From DATGYC01 sp035298385 (GTDB taxonomy: Bacteria; Bacillota; Sulfobacillia; Symbiobacteriales; Symbiobacteriaceae), in the NCBI GenBank assembly GCA_035298385.1, contig DATGYC010000220.1:1-19526 (forward strand): a stretch of 19,526 nt of DNA, given 5' to 3'. Position numbers and translations under genes: made by a program. A model generated the notes under the pieces. That model worked only from the letters and a program-made list of their open reading frames with translations, ran no database searches and was not told the origin of the DNA. Every line of letters begins with the position of its first letter. Within the stretch, counting starts at the first letter, position 1. Shown here one piece after another: positions 1 to 8,133 of this stretch.

Positions 1-135
1 GCGGAGTACCTGGTCCGAGAGACGCTCCTGATCCATCGCAAGGGGAAGGTCTGGAGCGGGATTGCCAACGCCTTCCTGGAGACCCTTGCTGCGGAGTACG
101 GGGTGGAGATTCCGACCGGGCGACTGGACGACTAG
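1..135 (+). CDS. C-terminal fragment, possibly LysR-type regulator
   Basis: An open frame enters from the left edge and stops at TAG 133-135, giving the last 44 residues of a protein. The fragment has a hydrophobic strand, then a charged RKGK turn, then a helix (AFLETLAAEYGV). That order resembles the end of the effector-binding domain of LysR-type regulators, where a strand and an R-K-G-R-like turn precede a final AFLxxL helix. The resemblance is weak because the DNA-binding part lies outside the window. A strong hairpin follows 8 bases after the stop, so this is the true end of a transcription unit. It converges on rpoN. I am sure of a coding end and unsure of the family. Confidence 0.5.
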   Translation, partial: AEYLVRETLLIHRKGKVWSGIANAFLETLAAEYGVEIPTGRLDD

Positions 136-142
136 TAAGAGA

Positions 143-176
143 GACCGGGGCGCTCCCTGTTGGGGGCGCCCCGGTC
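143..176. terminator. Hairpin terminator between converging genes
   Basis: GACCGGGGCGC (143-153) pairs perfectly with GCGCCCCGGTC (166-176), and the interior TCCC/GGGG can extend the stem to a short loop. It sits between the stop of the left-edge gene and the rpoN stop at 184. Neither side has a good T run, so a termination role comes from its position and stem strength. Confidence 0.6.
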
Positions 177-183
177 CGGGATC

Positions 184-1554
184 TTAGGCAAACCGCTTCC
201 GCTTGGATGAGGACGGGATCCCTATCTCTTCGCGATACTTCGCCACCGTTCGTCGGGCGAGCTCCACGCCCTGGGCGCCCAACTGCTCCATGAGCGCCTG
301 ATCCGAGAGTGGGTTCGCAGGATCCTCCTTGGCGATCAACTCCGCGATCAGCCGCTTGACCGCATCGGCCGCGATCCCCTCCCCGCCAGCGGCAGCAACC
401 CCGCTGGTAAAGAAGTACTTGAACTCGAGAAGCCCATGCGGGGTCTGGAGCCACTTGCCCGCCGTCGCCCGGCTGACCGTCGATTCATGGACGCCAACCT
501 GGTCGGCCACATCCTTCAAGGTCAGAGGCTTCAGGTGGCGCGGCCCCCGCAGGAAGAACTCCCGCTGAAAGTTGATGATCGCCTCGGTCACCCGGTAGAC
601 CGTCTGCCGCCGCTGCTCGACCGCCTTTAGGAGCGAGAGGGCGGCGCTAATCCGCTCCTCCACCCAGCGCTTGGCCGGCTGCTCATTCGAGCCATCCAGG
701 AGCTGGCGGTACTGCCGGTTCACCCGGAGGCGCGGCAGGGACGACTCATTGACGATGATGACAAACTCCCGGTCGATTCGCTCGACGGTGACGTCCGGGA
801 CGACGTACCGGGTCTCGTTCGCCCGCCCAAAGCGGCGGCCGGGTTTCGGGTCGAGCGTGCGGATCAGATCGGCCGCAGCCTGGACCTCGGCCGGGGTGAC
901 GTTCCGCTCCCGGGCGATCCGGGGTAAGCGGCCCTCCGCCAGGTCGTCCAGGTGGTGCTCGATCAGAAGCTGGACCAGCGGGTTGGTGCTGGCGATGGTC
1001 GCCCACTGGAGGAGCAGGCACTCCTTGAGGGAGCGGGCGCCTACGCCAGGCGGGTCAAAGGACTGCAGGTAGGTCAGGAGCGTCTCCGCCGCACTGAGCG
1101 GAATCCGGAAGTGCTCGGCCACCTCCGGTAGGGGCTGAGTCAGGTAGCCCCGGTCATCAAGGGAGCCGATCAGATACTCGACCACGCTCCGCTCCAGGCC
1201 CCGAAGGGGCGAGAGGGAGAGTTGGGCGAGCAGGTGCTCATGCAGGGTGGGTGAGGGCTGCTGGAAGCGGTCGTCAGGGTGATCCTCATCCTCATGCTCC
1301 CCGGCGGAGCCGCTGGTGTCGCTCCCGGTGCCCAGGTAGCGGACGAGGGCGCCCAGGTCCAGTCGAGGGGCGGATGGTAGTTCCCCCTCCTCCTTCGCCT
1401 CTGACTCCAGGCACGGATTCTCCAGGAGTTGCTCTTCGAGAAAGGCGGCCAGTTCAGCCACCGGCTGCTGCAGAATGGCGATCGCCTGACGCAACTCGGG
1501 CGTCAGGACGAGCCGCTGGGTCTGCTGGAGTTGAAGCCCAAGATCGAGACGCAT
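184..1554 (-). CDS. rpoN: RNA polymerase sigma-54 factor
   Basis: Sigma-54 directs RNA polymerase core to -24/-12 promoters and needs AAA+ activators to open DNA. From the chosen start the protein is 456 residues. Region I is the glutamine- and leucine-rich N-terminus (LGLQLQQTQRLVLTPELRQA). A short acidic region II (EDEDHPDD) follows, then the core-binding and helix-turn-helix part (LKDVADQVGVHESTVSRAT). Near the C-terminus is an almost consensus RpoN box, ARRTVAKYREEIGIPSSSKR. I chose ATG 1554 because GGAGGG lies 7 bases upstream and region I begins there. An in-frame ATG at 1602 would add 16 residues that do not resemble the family and has a poorer ribosome binding site. No dedicated activator gene is in the window, so its targets here are unknown. 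Confidence 0.97.
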   Translation of the reverse strand: MRLDLGLQLQQTQRLVLTPELRQAIAILQQPVAELAAFLEEQLLENPCLESEAKEEGELPSAPRLDLGALVRYLGTGSDTSGSAGEHEDEDHPDDRFQQPSPTLHEHLLAQLSLSPLRGLERSVVEYLIGSLDDRGYLTQPLPEVAEHFRIPLSAAETLLTYLQSFDPPGVGARSLKECLLLQWATIASTNPLVQLLIEHHLDDLAEGRLPRIARERNVTPAEVQAAADLIRTLDPKPGRRFGRANETRYVVPDVTVERIDREFVIIVNESSLPRLRVNRQYRQLLDGSNEQPAKRWVEERISAALSLLKAVEQRRQTVYRVTEAIINFQREFFLRGPRHLKPLTLKDVADQVGVHESTVSRATAGKWLQTPHGLLEFKYFFTSGVAAAGGEGIAADAVKRLIAELIAKEDPANPLSDQALMEQLGAQGVELARRTVAKYREEIGIPSSSKRKRFA

Positions 1555-1639
1555 CGGTTCTCCCTCCGTCCCCTGGCGCAAAGCGATGGCGCTCACAGGC
1601 ATGGTATTCGCCCCGCCCGTCGCAATATCCTTGATACCT

Positions 1640-1676
1640 AAGCGGAAGGTGGGCGCTAAGTGCCCACCTTCCGCTT
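1640..1676 (-). terminator. Terminator after the S8 peptidase gene
   Basis: A perfect 15-bp stem (1640-1654 with 1662-1676) and a 7-base loop lie 10 bases past the peptidase stop. The stem ends in AA/TT but no longer T run follows. It separates the peptidase from rpoN, so rpoN probably has its own promoter in the remaining 85 bases; I could not identify one convincingly. Confidence 0.75.
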
Positions 1677-1685
1677 CGCCTATTG

Positions 1686-4600
1686 CTACCCTTCCGCCGT
1701 TACATGGAAGGGGATCAGCCCGAGCTGGTCGCCCTCAGGCGTAGCGACCCGAATCATGCCCGCTACCTCTGTGGCACCAGCGGGGAGGCTGAGCCGGACG
1801 GGCACGACTGCCTCCGCCCCGGGCGGGATCGTGACCAGTTCCGCCTCCTGTGACCCGAGGGGCGCCGGCCCGACCGTGAAGATCGCCCCGGTCAGGGGGA
1901 TCGTCCGTTGATCGACGCCCGGGGAGACCGCCCCGGCGACCAGGGTCCAGGTGCCGGGGACCGGATCGACCTCCAGGAGGGAGACGTGGGGCGCCCCCGC
2001 CTCGGCGACCTCGGAGCGGCCGTTGGCAGCGACCGGGTCGTAGAGCGTGACCGAGACGGTCGCCTCGGGGTCGGCCCAGGTCAAGGTGGCACCGACCTGA
2101 CGGGCGCCCGGCGGGACCTGCACCTGCGCCAGGGAGACGTAGCCCTGCCCCTCGGCCTCGCCCTTCCCATTCACCCCGGTCTTCAGCTCGCCGGTCACGG
2201 TCTGCCAGCTCAGGACGGGCTGGGCGGACTGGGCGAGTGCCTGGACCTGGAGCGACGTGCGGGCGGGATTCTTGACGGAGAGGGCGATCGGGACCGTGCC
2301 GCCGGGCTTTACCCGCACCTGGACCGTACGGGGAGAGACAAGCTCCGGTCCGGCCTCGACCGAGCCGATGTAGGGCTCGGGGAGGCCCCGGCCGCAGAAG
2401 GCGAAGGAGTGGAGGGCGACCCGCCAGGTGCCGGGCTCGGGGTTGGCCAGGAGGAACTGGGCGCCCAGGGCCCGGGCAGTGCCACCCTCCATCAGCTCAT
2501 CGGCGTTGGAGCGACCGAGGACGGCGGCGCCATCTGGGTTGAGCAGGTAGCACTCGAGGGCGTTGCCCACGTCCGGCCACTGCAGGGTGGCGATCAGGGA
2601 CTGAACGCCTTGCGGGACCTGAACCTCGTGGTAGAGCCAGTCGCCGTTGCCCCAGCTCCCCTGGTACCCGTGCTGAAACTGACCAGCGAAGCGGCCTCGC
2701 CCCTGGGCTAGGTTAAGCGGTACGACGACGGCGAGCGGCAGGTGCAGGTCGCCGAGCCGGATCACGCCGGTCTGGGTGGCGGCGGGTGTACCGACCGGCA
2801 CCTGGATGGTGAGGTGCAGCGTGGCGCTGGTTTGGGGGGCGAGGCTGAGCGTGGCGAGGGCGCCGTTGGCCCGTGCGCCCGCCGTCTGCGTCGCCGTTGC
2901 CTCCGCCGCTGTCACAGGGGCGGACGACTCGACTCGCACCCCAGCGATCCAGTCCCAACTCTCCTTCCGGTAGGCCCGGCAACTCAAGGTGTAGGGCAGA
3001 GCGGTCCCCTTCGTCCCCAGCCGGATGTGGACCGTCGCCGTCCAGCGTCCAGCCTGTGGCCGGGCGACCCAGGTATCGACCGACTTGCCCAGTTCGACAT
3101 CGCCAGAGCTGTTCGGCCGCTGGTAGTTGACTAGGCGCCCGTCCGGATCGTAGACGGCTACCATCAGGCGGGCCGACTTCTCCCCGTGGTCCTCCGTCGG
3201 CCAGTCCAGCGAGAGCTGCAGGAGATCGACACCCTCACCGACCGTGAAGTAGATCGGCTGGGGGCCCTCGCCCACGTTGGTCGTGCCATGGAAGGAGTCA
3301 CTGCGGGCGGGGTCTAGGTGGAAGACCTCGGCCGTTACCGGCAGGTCCAGCGCAGTGCCACCGGGGTTCTGCACCGTGATGCTAACCTGGGCGCCCCCGC
3401 CCGCGGTACAGATGAGCGGGGCCGGGCTCTCGACCAGGGCGCAGCTCTCCCGCCCGGCTGCCGCCTCGACCGCCCGCAGGACGTTGATCCGACCGGTCCC
3501 CTGAATCGGGCCGGGTAGGCCCAGCGGGTCGGCGGTGCTAGTCAGCAGGCGAGCGGCCTCCGCCGGGGTGGGCGGGCGTCCGTTCACCTTCTGGAAGGCC
3601 TGGTAGAGCAGGGCGGCGGCGCCGGCCGCAAAGGGTGAGGCCTGGGAGGTCCCGCCGAAGAGTTGGAACGCCTTCCCCTCCTCCGACCCGGTCATCGGGG
3701 CGAGGCCCCAATCGTAGGCGCCCGGGGCAGCCAGATCCGGCTTCACCCGGCCACCGGCCGTCGGGCCCTGGGAGGAGAAGGAGGCCATCTGGTCGGCCGT
3801 CCACTTGTCACCCTCGGTCAGGAAGGCGATCTGCGAGAAGGAGCGATACATCGTGGAGGCGCCAACGGTCAGGGCGCCCGGGGAGCAGCCCGGCGAGGAG
3901 AGCGAGCCGATGCCGGCGCCCTCGTTCCCGGCGGAGACGCAGACCAGGACGCCCTTCGTCCGACAGGCGGTGACGGCCGCCGCCAGGGAGTCGGAGCCGT
4001 CGTTCGGCAGCGCCGTCCCGCCCAGGGACATGTTGATGATCTGGGCGCCGTTCGCCACGGCCCACTCCAGGGCGGCGATGATGGAGGAGTCGTAGCCGGA
4101 GTTGACCCGGGTGTCGAAGACCTTGGCCGACATCAGCTTCGCCCCGGGTGCGATCCCCTTGATCCGGGTGTAGCCGGAGATCTTCCCGGTCGTCTCGTTG
4201 GTCAGGGTGTAGACCTGGCGTGCTTGGGCGGCGATCGAGCCCGCGACGGCCGTCCCGTGGCCGACGGTGTCGGTCAGGTCGGTCTCCGTGAAGTCAGCGG
4301 CGAGCGGCTTGCCATCCGGTCCGATGATCGCCGTGCCAAGAAGGTCTGGGTGCGTGAAGTCGATGCCGGAGTCGATCACGCAGACCCGAACCCCCTCCCC
4401 CGTGATGCCCAGGGTGTGGACCGCATCCGCCTTCATCAGCGCCAGGGCCAACGGCGCCATCAGGGGTGCTTCGGGGGTGCCGAGCAGGGCTGGTCTCTGC
4501 CCTGTCGAGCGGACATGGCTACCAAGCCCGGCCTCGGCCCAGTCATCCTCGCGGAAGGGCAGGGGCGGGATCTGCCGGCGCCGGTCCGGCAGGACTCGGG

Positions 4601-4766
4601 CGCCCGGGTGGGCGGCCAGGAATCGACGCAGGGCCTCCGGGGTCAGGCCCACCGCCGCCCCATCAATCAGCCCAAACGTCCGGTGGACGATCGCACCACA
4701 GGCTTCAAGTTCGGCCCGCAGGCGTGCGTCGGGCGCACCAGCTAGGATCATGCGCGTCCCTTGCAT
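1686..4766 (-). CDS. S8-family (subtilisin-like) serine peptidase with three PPC-like modules
   Basis: This is a 1026-residue peptidase of the subtilase family. Residues 7-65 look like an I9-type propeptide fold. The catalytic triad is complete: Asp132 in CVIDSGIDFTHPDL, His170 in GHGTAVAGSIAA, and Ser374 in GGTSQASPFAAG. The oxyanion Asn281 lies in SAGNEG. After about residue 440 come beta-sandwich segments. Three of them share a pattern of a hydrophobic strand ending in LxW, then YDPDG or LLNPDG, closing with P-x-x-G-x-W (about 505-585, 712-790 and 880-945), like bacterial pre-peptidase C-terminal domains. Such enzymes are normally secreted, yet no signal peptide is visible at this ATG. The 15 or so in-frame codons upstream of it contain neither a start codon nor a hydrophobic stretch. 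Met6 is an alternative start. The substrate is unknown. Confidence 0.93.
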   Translation of the reverse strand: MQGTRMILAGAPDARLRAELEACGAIVHRTFGLIDGAAVGLTPEALRRFLAAHPGARVLPDRRRQIPPLPFREDDWAEAGLGSHVRSTGQRPALLGTPEAPLMAPLALALMKADAVHTLGITGEGVRVCVIDSGIDFTHPDLLGTAIIGPDGKPLAADFTETDLTDTVGHGTAVAGSIAAQARQVYTLTNETTGKISGYTRIKGIAPGAKLMSAKVFDTRVNSGYDSSIIAALEWAVANGAQIINMSLGGTALPNDGSDSLAAAVTACRTKGVLVCVSAGNEGAGIGSLSSPGCSPGALTVGASTMYRSFSQIAFLTEGDKWTADQMASFSSQGPTAGGRVKPDLAAPGAYDWGLAPMTGSEEGKAFQLFGGTSQASPFAAGAAALLYQAFQKVNGRPPTPAEAARLLTSTADPLGLPGPIQGTGRINVLRAVEAAAGRESCALVESPAPLICTAGGGAQVSITVQNPGGTALDLPVTAEVFHLDPARSDSFHGTTNVGEGPQPIYFTVGEGVDLLQLSLDWPTEDHGEKSARLMVAVYDPDGRLVNYQRPNSSGDVELGKSVDTWVARPQAGRWTATVHIRLGTKGTALPYTLSCRAYRKESWDWIAGVRVESSAPVTAAEATATQTAGARANGALATLSLAPQTSATLHLTIQVPVGTPAATQTGVIRLGDLHLPLAVVVPLNLAQGRGRFAGQFQHGYQGSWGNGDWLYHEVQVPQGVQSLIATLQWPDVGNALECYLLNPDGAAVLGRSNADELMEGGTARALGAQFLLANPEPGTWRVALHSFAFCGRGLPEPYIGSVEAGPELVSPRTVQVRVKPGGTVPIALSVKNPARTSLQVQALAQSAQPVLSWQTVTGELKTGVNGKGEAEGQGYVSLAQVQVPPGARQVGATLTWADPEATVSVTLYDPVAANGRSEVAEAGAPHVSLLEVDPVPGTWTLVAGAVSPGVDQRTIPLTGAIFTVGPAPLGSQEAELVTIPPGAEAVVPVRLSLPAGATEVAGMIRVATPEGDQLGLIPFHVTAEG

Positions 4767-4857
4767 GCACGAACACCCCCATCTTCTACCAGTACAAGAG
4801 AGTTCGTCTCGCGCCTGCCTGCCCCCCTTCCGCTATTAGGTAAAAATTCTGCAAAGC

Positions 4858-4888
4858 AAAGGCGCCCCTCGCTCAGAGGGGCGCCTTT
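4858..4888 (-). terminator. Intrinsic terminator of the small secreted-protein gene
   Basis: A 12-bp stem (AAAGGCGCCCCT 4858-4869 with AGGGGCGCCTTT 4877-4888) has a 7-base loop. On the minus strand it is followed by a T-rich tail, TTTGCTTTGCAGAATTTTT. It begins 4 bases past the stop of the gene ending at 4893. Confidence 0.9.
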
Positions 4889-4892
4889 CGCC

Positions 4893-5456
4893 TTACTTGT
4901 AGTGATTGAGGATCGTCAGCCGCTGCTTCATCAGATCGAAGAGTTGCTGCAGGAGCCCGTTCTGGGCCGTGCGGTGCTCGGCCAACTGCTGGGCCGTGGC
5001 GTCCGCCGTGGCCTGATCGCCGGACTTGATGGCCGCCCGGAACTGCTGCCAGAGCGCCTTCAGGCCCTCGCGTCCCGCCTTTAGTCGCTCCCGCAGGGAG
5101 TTAGCCTGCGCCTTGACCGGCGCCATCTCACTCTTGAGCGCCTCGGCCTTGGCCGGGTCGTTCTTAAGGCTCTCCTTCACTTGATCCGCGGTCGCCTTGT
5201 TCGCCTGGTGCTGATCCTTCATCTGCGTGCGCAGGTCTTTGCCCTGCGTAGCGGCCTCTCGCCACGCCTGAAGCTCCGGATGCTTCGCGATCTGCGCGGC
5301 CAGACGCTCCGCCTTGCTCCCCTGGCGAGCGGCCCAGGCAGTCTGCCGGTCCGCCTTCTGTGCGGAGCCGGTCGCCGGAGTGGCAGCGAAGGCTGCGCCG
5401 GTGAGGAGCATGGATGCGAGCAGGGCGCCCCCAAGCGGACGCTTCCAGTTGAACAT
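4893..5456 (-). CDS. Small secreted helical protein, unknown function
   Basis: The product is 187 residues. It starts with a clear signal peptide: MFNWKR, a hydrophobic core GGALLASMLLTG, and a likely cut after AAFA. The mature part is almost entirely charged or alanine-rich helix with heptad-like spacing (KAERLAAQIAKHPELQAWRE, LKSEMAPVKAQANSLRERLK). There are no cysteines and no recognisable catalytic motif. The overall look is that of Spy/CpxP-like periplasmic or envelope helical proteins, but the LTXXQ motifs that define that family are absent, so this is only a structural analogy. I chose ATG 5456 because GGAGGG sits 6 bases upstream and the signal peptide begins there; an upstream in-frame ATG at 5486 would spoil the signal. 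A strong terminator follows, so it is probably transcribed alone. Confidence 0.8.
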   Translation of the reverse strand: MFNWKRPLGGALLASMLLTGAAFAATPATGSAQKADRQTAWAARQGSKAERLAAQIAKHPELQAWREAATQGKDLRTQMKDQHQANKATADQVKESLKNDPAKAEALKSEMAPVKAQANSLRERLKAGREGLKALWQQFRAAIKSGDQATADATAQQLAEHRTAQNGLLQQLFDLMKQRLTILNHYK

Positions 5457-5554
5457 GGGAATCCCTCCGTTCGCGTAGTGAATCACCTGACATGTTCAGT
5501 CTAAGCCCCGTTTGTAACCAAAGTTGGGCGAGAGTGTGAACGGCCTGTAAACGA

Positions 5555-6853
5555 TCAGCCGAGGAGTGTGAGGGCGCCCCAGAGTCCCAGCAGGGCCGCG
5601 AGCAAGACCGGCGGGGTGATCACCAGTCCCACCTTGAAGTACTCGCGCCAACTGATCTTGATGCCCTTCTTGCCCAGGAAGTAGAGCCAGATCAGCGTCG
5701 CCAGGGAGCCGATTGGCGTCAGCTTCGGGCCGATGTCGGCCCCGATTACGTTGGCCAGGACGGCGGCCTCCCGCAGGGGGGCGCTCAGGTTTCCGGCTTG
5801 GATGGCGAGGCCACCGACCATCACCGCTGGCAGGTTATTGAGCCCTGCTGAGAGCACGGCGACCAGGCTCCCGGTGCCGATGACCAATGCGCCATGATGC
5901 GAGGTCGCCATCGCGGTGACCCAGCCAGCCAGCAGGTTCGTCAGCCCGGAGGCAGCTAGACCGAAGACGACGAGGAACATCCCGGAGGCGAAGAGGATGA
6001 CGTGCCAGGGCGCCCCCTTGAGCACCGCGACCGGCTCCACCACCCGGTTCTTCTGCGTCGCCAGCAGGAGCACGATCGCCCCGGCAGCGATCACAAAGGA
6101 GACCGGGAAGTGCCAGAGGGAGTTCAGGAAGAAGGCCAGGACCATCAGGACGAGGACCCCAGCGCCTACGCGGAAGAGGAACGGATCCCGAATGGCGCTG
6201 GACGGAGTCGGCAGGGCGCCCCGATCGTAGCCAGCCGGAAGCTCCCGGCGGTAGTAGAGGCGCAGGACCAGGAGCGTCGCGGCCAGGGTTGCCAGGGCGG
6301 GCAGGAGCATCAGCAGTGCGTAGCGGGCGAACTCGAGCCCGAACTGCCGGACGGCGATCATGTTGGTCAGGTTGGAGACCGCCAGGGGGATCGACATGGC
6401 ATCCGCCACGAAGCCGCAGGCGACGAGGTAGGGCAGCATCTGGCGGGGGGAGAAGCCCAGGGCGACCAAGAGCTCATAGACGATTGGGGTCAGGATCAGG
6501 ACGGTGGCATCATTCGTAAAGAGCGTGGAGACGAGGGCGCCCAGTAAGATGATCGCCACGAAGATCGCTCGCCCGCTCCCGCCGGCCCGGCGGGCCATCT
6601 GGAGCGCCGCCCAGCGGAAGAAGCCGGCTCCGTCCAGCACGGTCGAGACGATGACGATGGCGATCAGGGCGAAGGTCGCATCCCAGACCAGGTGAGCGAC
6701 GGTCAGGATGTCAGCGAGTCCGATCACGCCGGTCAGCAGGGCGAGCCCGGCGCCCAGCAGCGCCGCAAGGCCGTCATTCAGATTGCGTGGCTTGGCGATC
6801 ACCAAGTAGAGCGTCAGGAGAAAGATCAGAACGGCTAAGACCGGGCGCACCAT
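5555..6853 (-). CDS. arsB: Arsenite efflux permease ArsB
   Basis: This inner-membrane carrier expels arsenite or antimonite. The 432-residue protein matches E. coli ArsB along its whole length, with about 11-12 hydrophobic segments. Shared landmarks include the N-terminal VLVIAKP-type first segment, FTNDATVLILTPIV, SNLTNMIAV, LKGAPWHVILFASGMFLVVFGL, LNNLPAVMVG and ANVIGADIGPKLTPIGSLATLIWL near the end. The length equals the family norm of about 430. I chose ATG 6853, where the family similarity begins. AGAGGAAGG lies 12 bases upstream, somewhat far. The frame stays open to 6940, but that extension has no good start signal and overlaps the leader. No arsR, arsA or arsC gene is adjacent, so regulation may be by the upstream leader structure. 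Confidence 0.92.
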   Translation of the reverse strand: MVRPVLAVLIFLLTLYLVIAKPRNLNDGLAALLGAGLALLTGVIGLADILTVAHLVWDATFALIAIVIVSTVLDGAGFFRWAALQMARRAGGSGRAIFVAIILLGALVSTLFTNDATVLILTPIVYELLVALGFSPRQMLPYLVACGFVADAMSIPLAVSNLTNMIAVRQFGLEFARYALLMLLPALATLAATLLVLRLYYRRELPAGYDRGALPTPSSAIRDPFLFRVGAGVLVLMVLAFFLNSLWHFPVSFVIAAGAIVLLLATQKNRVVEPVAVLKGAPWHVILFASGMFLVVFGLAASGLTNLLAGWVTAMATSHHGALVIGTGSLVAVLSAGLNNLPAVMVGGLAIQAGNLSAPLREAAVLANVIGADIGPKLTPIGSLATLIWLYFLGKKGIKISWREYFKVGLVITPPVLLAALLGLWGALTLLG

Positions 6854-6927
6854 ACGGTTAGAATACCTTCCTCTGGAACATAGATGAATGAACAGTTTCG
6901 GCGTGGATGGTTGAACTCCTGTACGCG

Positions 6928-6956
6928 AAAAGACCCCCACCGCTTAGGTGAGGGCC
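6928..6956 (-). terminator. Terminator-like hairpin in the arsB leader, possible attenuator
   Basis: On the minus strand GGCCCTCACC (6956-6947) pairs with GGTGGGGGTC (6941-6932) through 10 bp, including two G-U pairs, with a 5-base loop. TTTT follows at once (6931-6928). It lies about 75 bases before the arsB start. The 3' arm could instead pair with ACCCCCACC further upstream (7010-7002), a 9-bp perfect match that would break the terminator. It may also simply be a second terminator for the gene ending at 7117. A TATAAG box on the minus strand near 6970 might start a transcript between the two upstream arms. Confidence 0.55.
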
Positions 6957-7043
6957 AGTCCGACTTGCTTATATTGATTAAAGAGACCGTTCAGAGGGGC
7001 TGGTGGGGGTGACCATCTCCTCCGTCGTTACAGTCTTCGCTTT

Positions 7044-7064
7044 CCCACAACCCGAAGTTGGGGG
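7044..7064. other. Stem-loop in the 263-base gene-free stretch before arsB
   Basis: CCCACAAC (7044-7051) and GTTGGGGG (7057-7064) form an 8-bp stem with one A-G mismatch and a 5-base loop. It lies between the terminator of the HtrA-like gene and the possible antiterminator arm at 7002-7010. It has no T run. It may be part of a structured arsB leader. Confidence 0.35.
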
Positions 7065-7079
7065 TCGGCTAAAAGAAAG

Positions 7080-7107
7080 ACCGAGAACCATTTTGATGGC
7101 TCTCGGT
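7080..7107 (-). terminator. Intrinsic terminator of the HtrA-like gene
   Basis: A 12-bp stem (7080-7091 with 7096-7107) has a 4-base loop. The one imperfect position is G-U when read on the minus strand and A-C on the plus strand, so it is built for minus-strand RNA. The tail is CTTTCTTTT. It starts 9 bases past the stop at 7117. Confidence 0.9.
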
Positions 7108-7116
7108 TTCAACCGC

Positions 7117-8097
7117 TTAGTTCGGCATCTCGGCATCTTCGTCATCCAGATCAGGTGGATCCGACAGCTTCGGAATCTCCTCGACCGGGATTAGGACCTC
7201 CACCACCTCGCCCTGACGCAGGACGGTCAGGGGCACCTTCTCGCCATGGCGGTGGGTGGCCAGGACCCGGCGAATATAGCCGACCGAGTTGACCGGTTGG
7301 AGCCCGTCCACGGCTAGGACCATGTCCATCTCCTGCAGACCAGCCCGCTTGCCGGGGCCGTTACGAGCCACATGCTGGATCATCACACCCCGATCGGCCG
7401 GGAGGGCGAGCAGGCTGACCCACATCGACTCGATCACGTCCGCCTCGCCGGAGAAGCCCAGCCAGGGATGAACCGCATACCCGTAATCGATGATCTGGCT
7501 GGCGACGCGGCCAGCGACGTTTGCCTGCAGGGCGATCGAGACGCCCCCCTGCCAGGGAATGCCGCTAATGCCGACGACTCGGCCCTCCAGATCACAGAGC
7601 GGCCCGCCCGTATTGCCGGGATGCAGGGCTGCCGTCGTGAAGAGGAGCCCGTCCACCGGGATATTCGAAGAGCCCTTCGTATGCGGTGGCCGGTAGACCG
7701 TCCGCTCCTTGGCCGCCACGATTCCGTTGGTCACGGTCAACTCTGGCCCGTAGGCGTTGCCAAGGGCAAAGACGTGCAGTCCCACGGGAACCGTCCCCTC
7801 GGCCGCAAACGTGGCTGCCGGAATCTCCACGCGCTCCTCCAGTCGGAGAATCGCCAGGAAGTAGAGTGGATCGATGCCCAGGCAGGTCGCTCTCCGCTTC
7901 CGGCCGTCATAGGTCGTCACTGTCACCTCATCATCCATGGCCACGACCTGGGCGGATGCGATGATGTGGTAGTTGTCCATCAGCACGCCGGTGCCAAGGG
8001 CGAGTTGTTGCGACGAGGGCGTTAGGGCATGTACATGTACCACGGCGGGGCGCACCTTATCCATAGCTTCGATGAGAGCAGTGGACCACGGATCCAT
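7117..8097 (-). CDS. HtrA/DegP-like protein with PDZ domain, catalytic triad lost
   Basis: The 326-residue protein has a trypsin-fold HtrA region (about 5-215) and a C-terminal PDZ domain (about 225-310, with RNGPGKRAGLQEMDMVLAVDGLQPV). Aligning by eye with DegP-type consensus, the three catalytic positions are replaced. The ILTNNHVV block reads IIASAQVV (His to Gln50). DPLTDLAVLKI reads DPLYFLAILRL (Asp to Phe80). The AINPGNSGGPL block reads ALHPGNTGGPL (Ser to Thr163). The surrounding structural residues are kept, so this looks like a maintained pseudoprotease, not decay. It has no signal peptide or membrane anchor, unlike most HtrA proteins, so it is probably cytoplasmic. I chose ATG 8097 because AAGGAGGT lies 7 bases upstream; a GTG at 8106 would overlap that site. 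It follows a 96-residue gene by 36 bases, probably in one transcript. Confidence 0.85.
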   Translation of the reverse strand: MDPWSTALIEAMDKVRPAVVHVHALTPSSQQLALGTGVLMDNYHIIASAQVVAMDDEVTVTTYDGRKRRATCLGIDPLYFLAILRLEERVEIPAATFAAEGTVPVGLHVFALGNAYGPELTVTNGIVAAKERTVYRPPHTKGSSNIPVDGLLFTTAALHPGNTGGPLCDLEGRVVGISGIPWQGGVSIALQANVAGRVASQIIDYGYAVHPWLGFSGEADVIESMWVSLLALPADRGVMIQHVARNGPGKRAGLQEMDMVLAVDGLQPVNSVGYIRRVLATHRHGEKVPLTVLRQGEVVEVLIPVEEIPKLSDPPDLDDEDAEMPN

Positions 8098-8133
8098 GCA
8101 CGCCACCTCCTTGCAAATGTTAGGGTTACCTCA

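Noticed and set aside
1908..2711. Long plus-strand open frame opposite the peptidase gene
   Set aside because: Antisense to a convincing peptidase; composition (Gly, Asp, Arg, Leu rich) is what the opposite strand of a high-GC gene gives.
3663..4745. 360-codon plus-strand open frame opposite the peptidase N-terminal half
   Set aside because: It overlaps the catalytic domain antisense, has no family resemblance and no good ribosome binding site.
4893..5456. Assignment as Spy/CpxP chaperone
   Set aside because: Signal peptide and helical character fit, but the LTXXQ motifs are missing.
7003..7194. Small plus-strand frame in the arsB leader region
   Set aside because: It runs through the terminator and into the HtrA-like gene antisense; no ribosome binding site.
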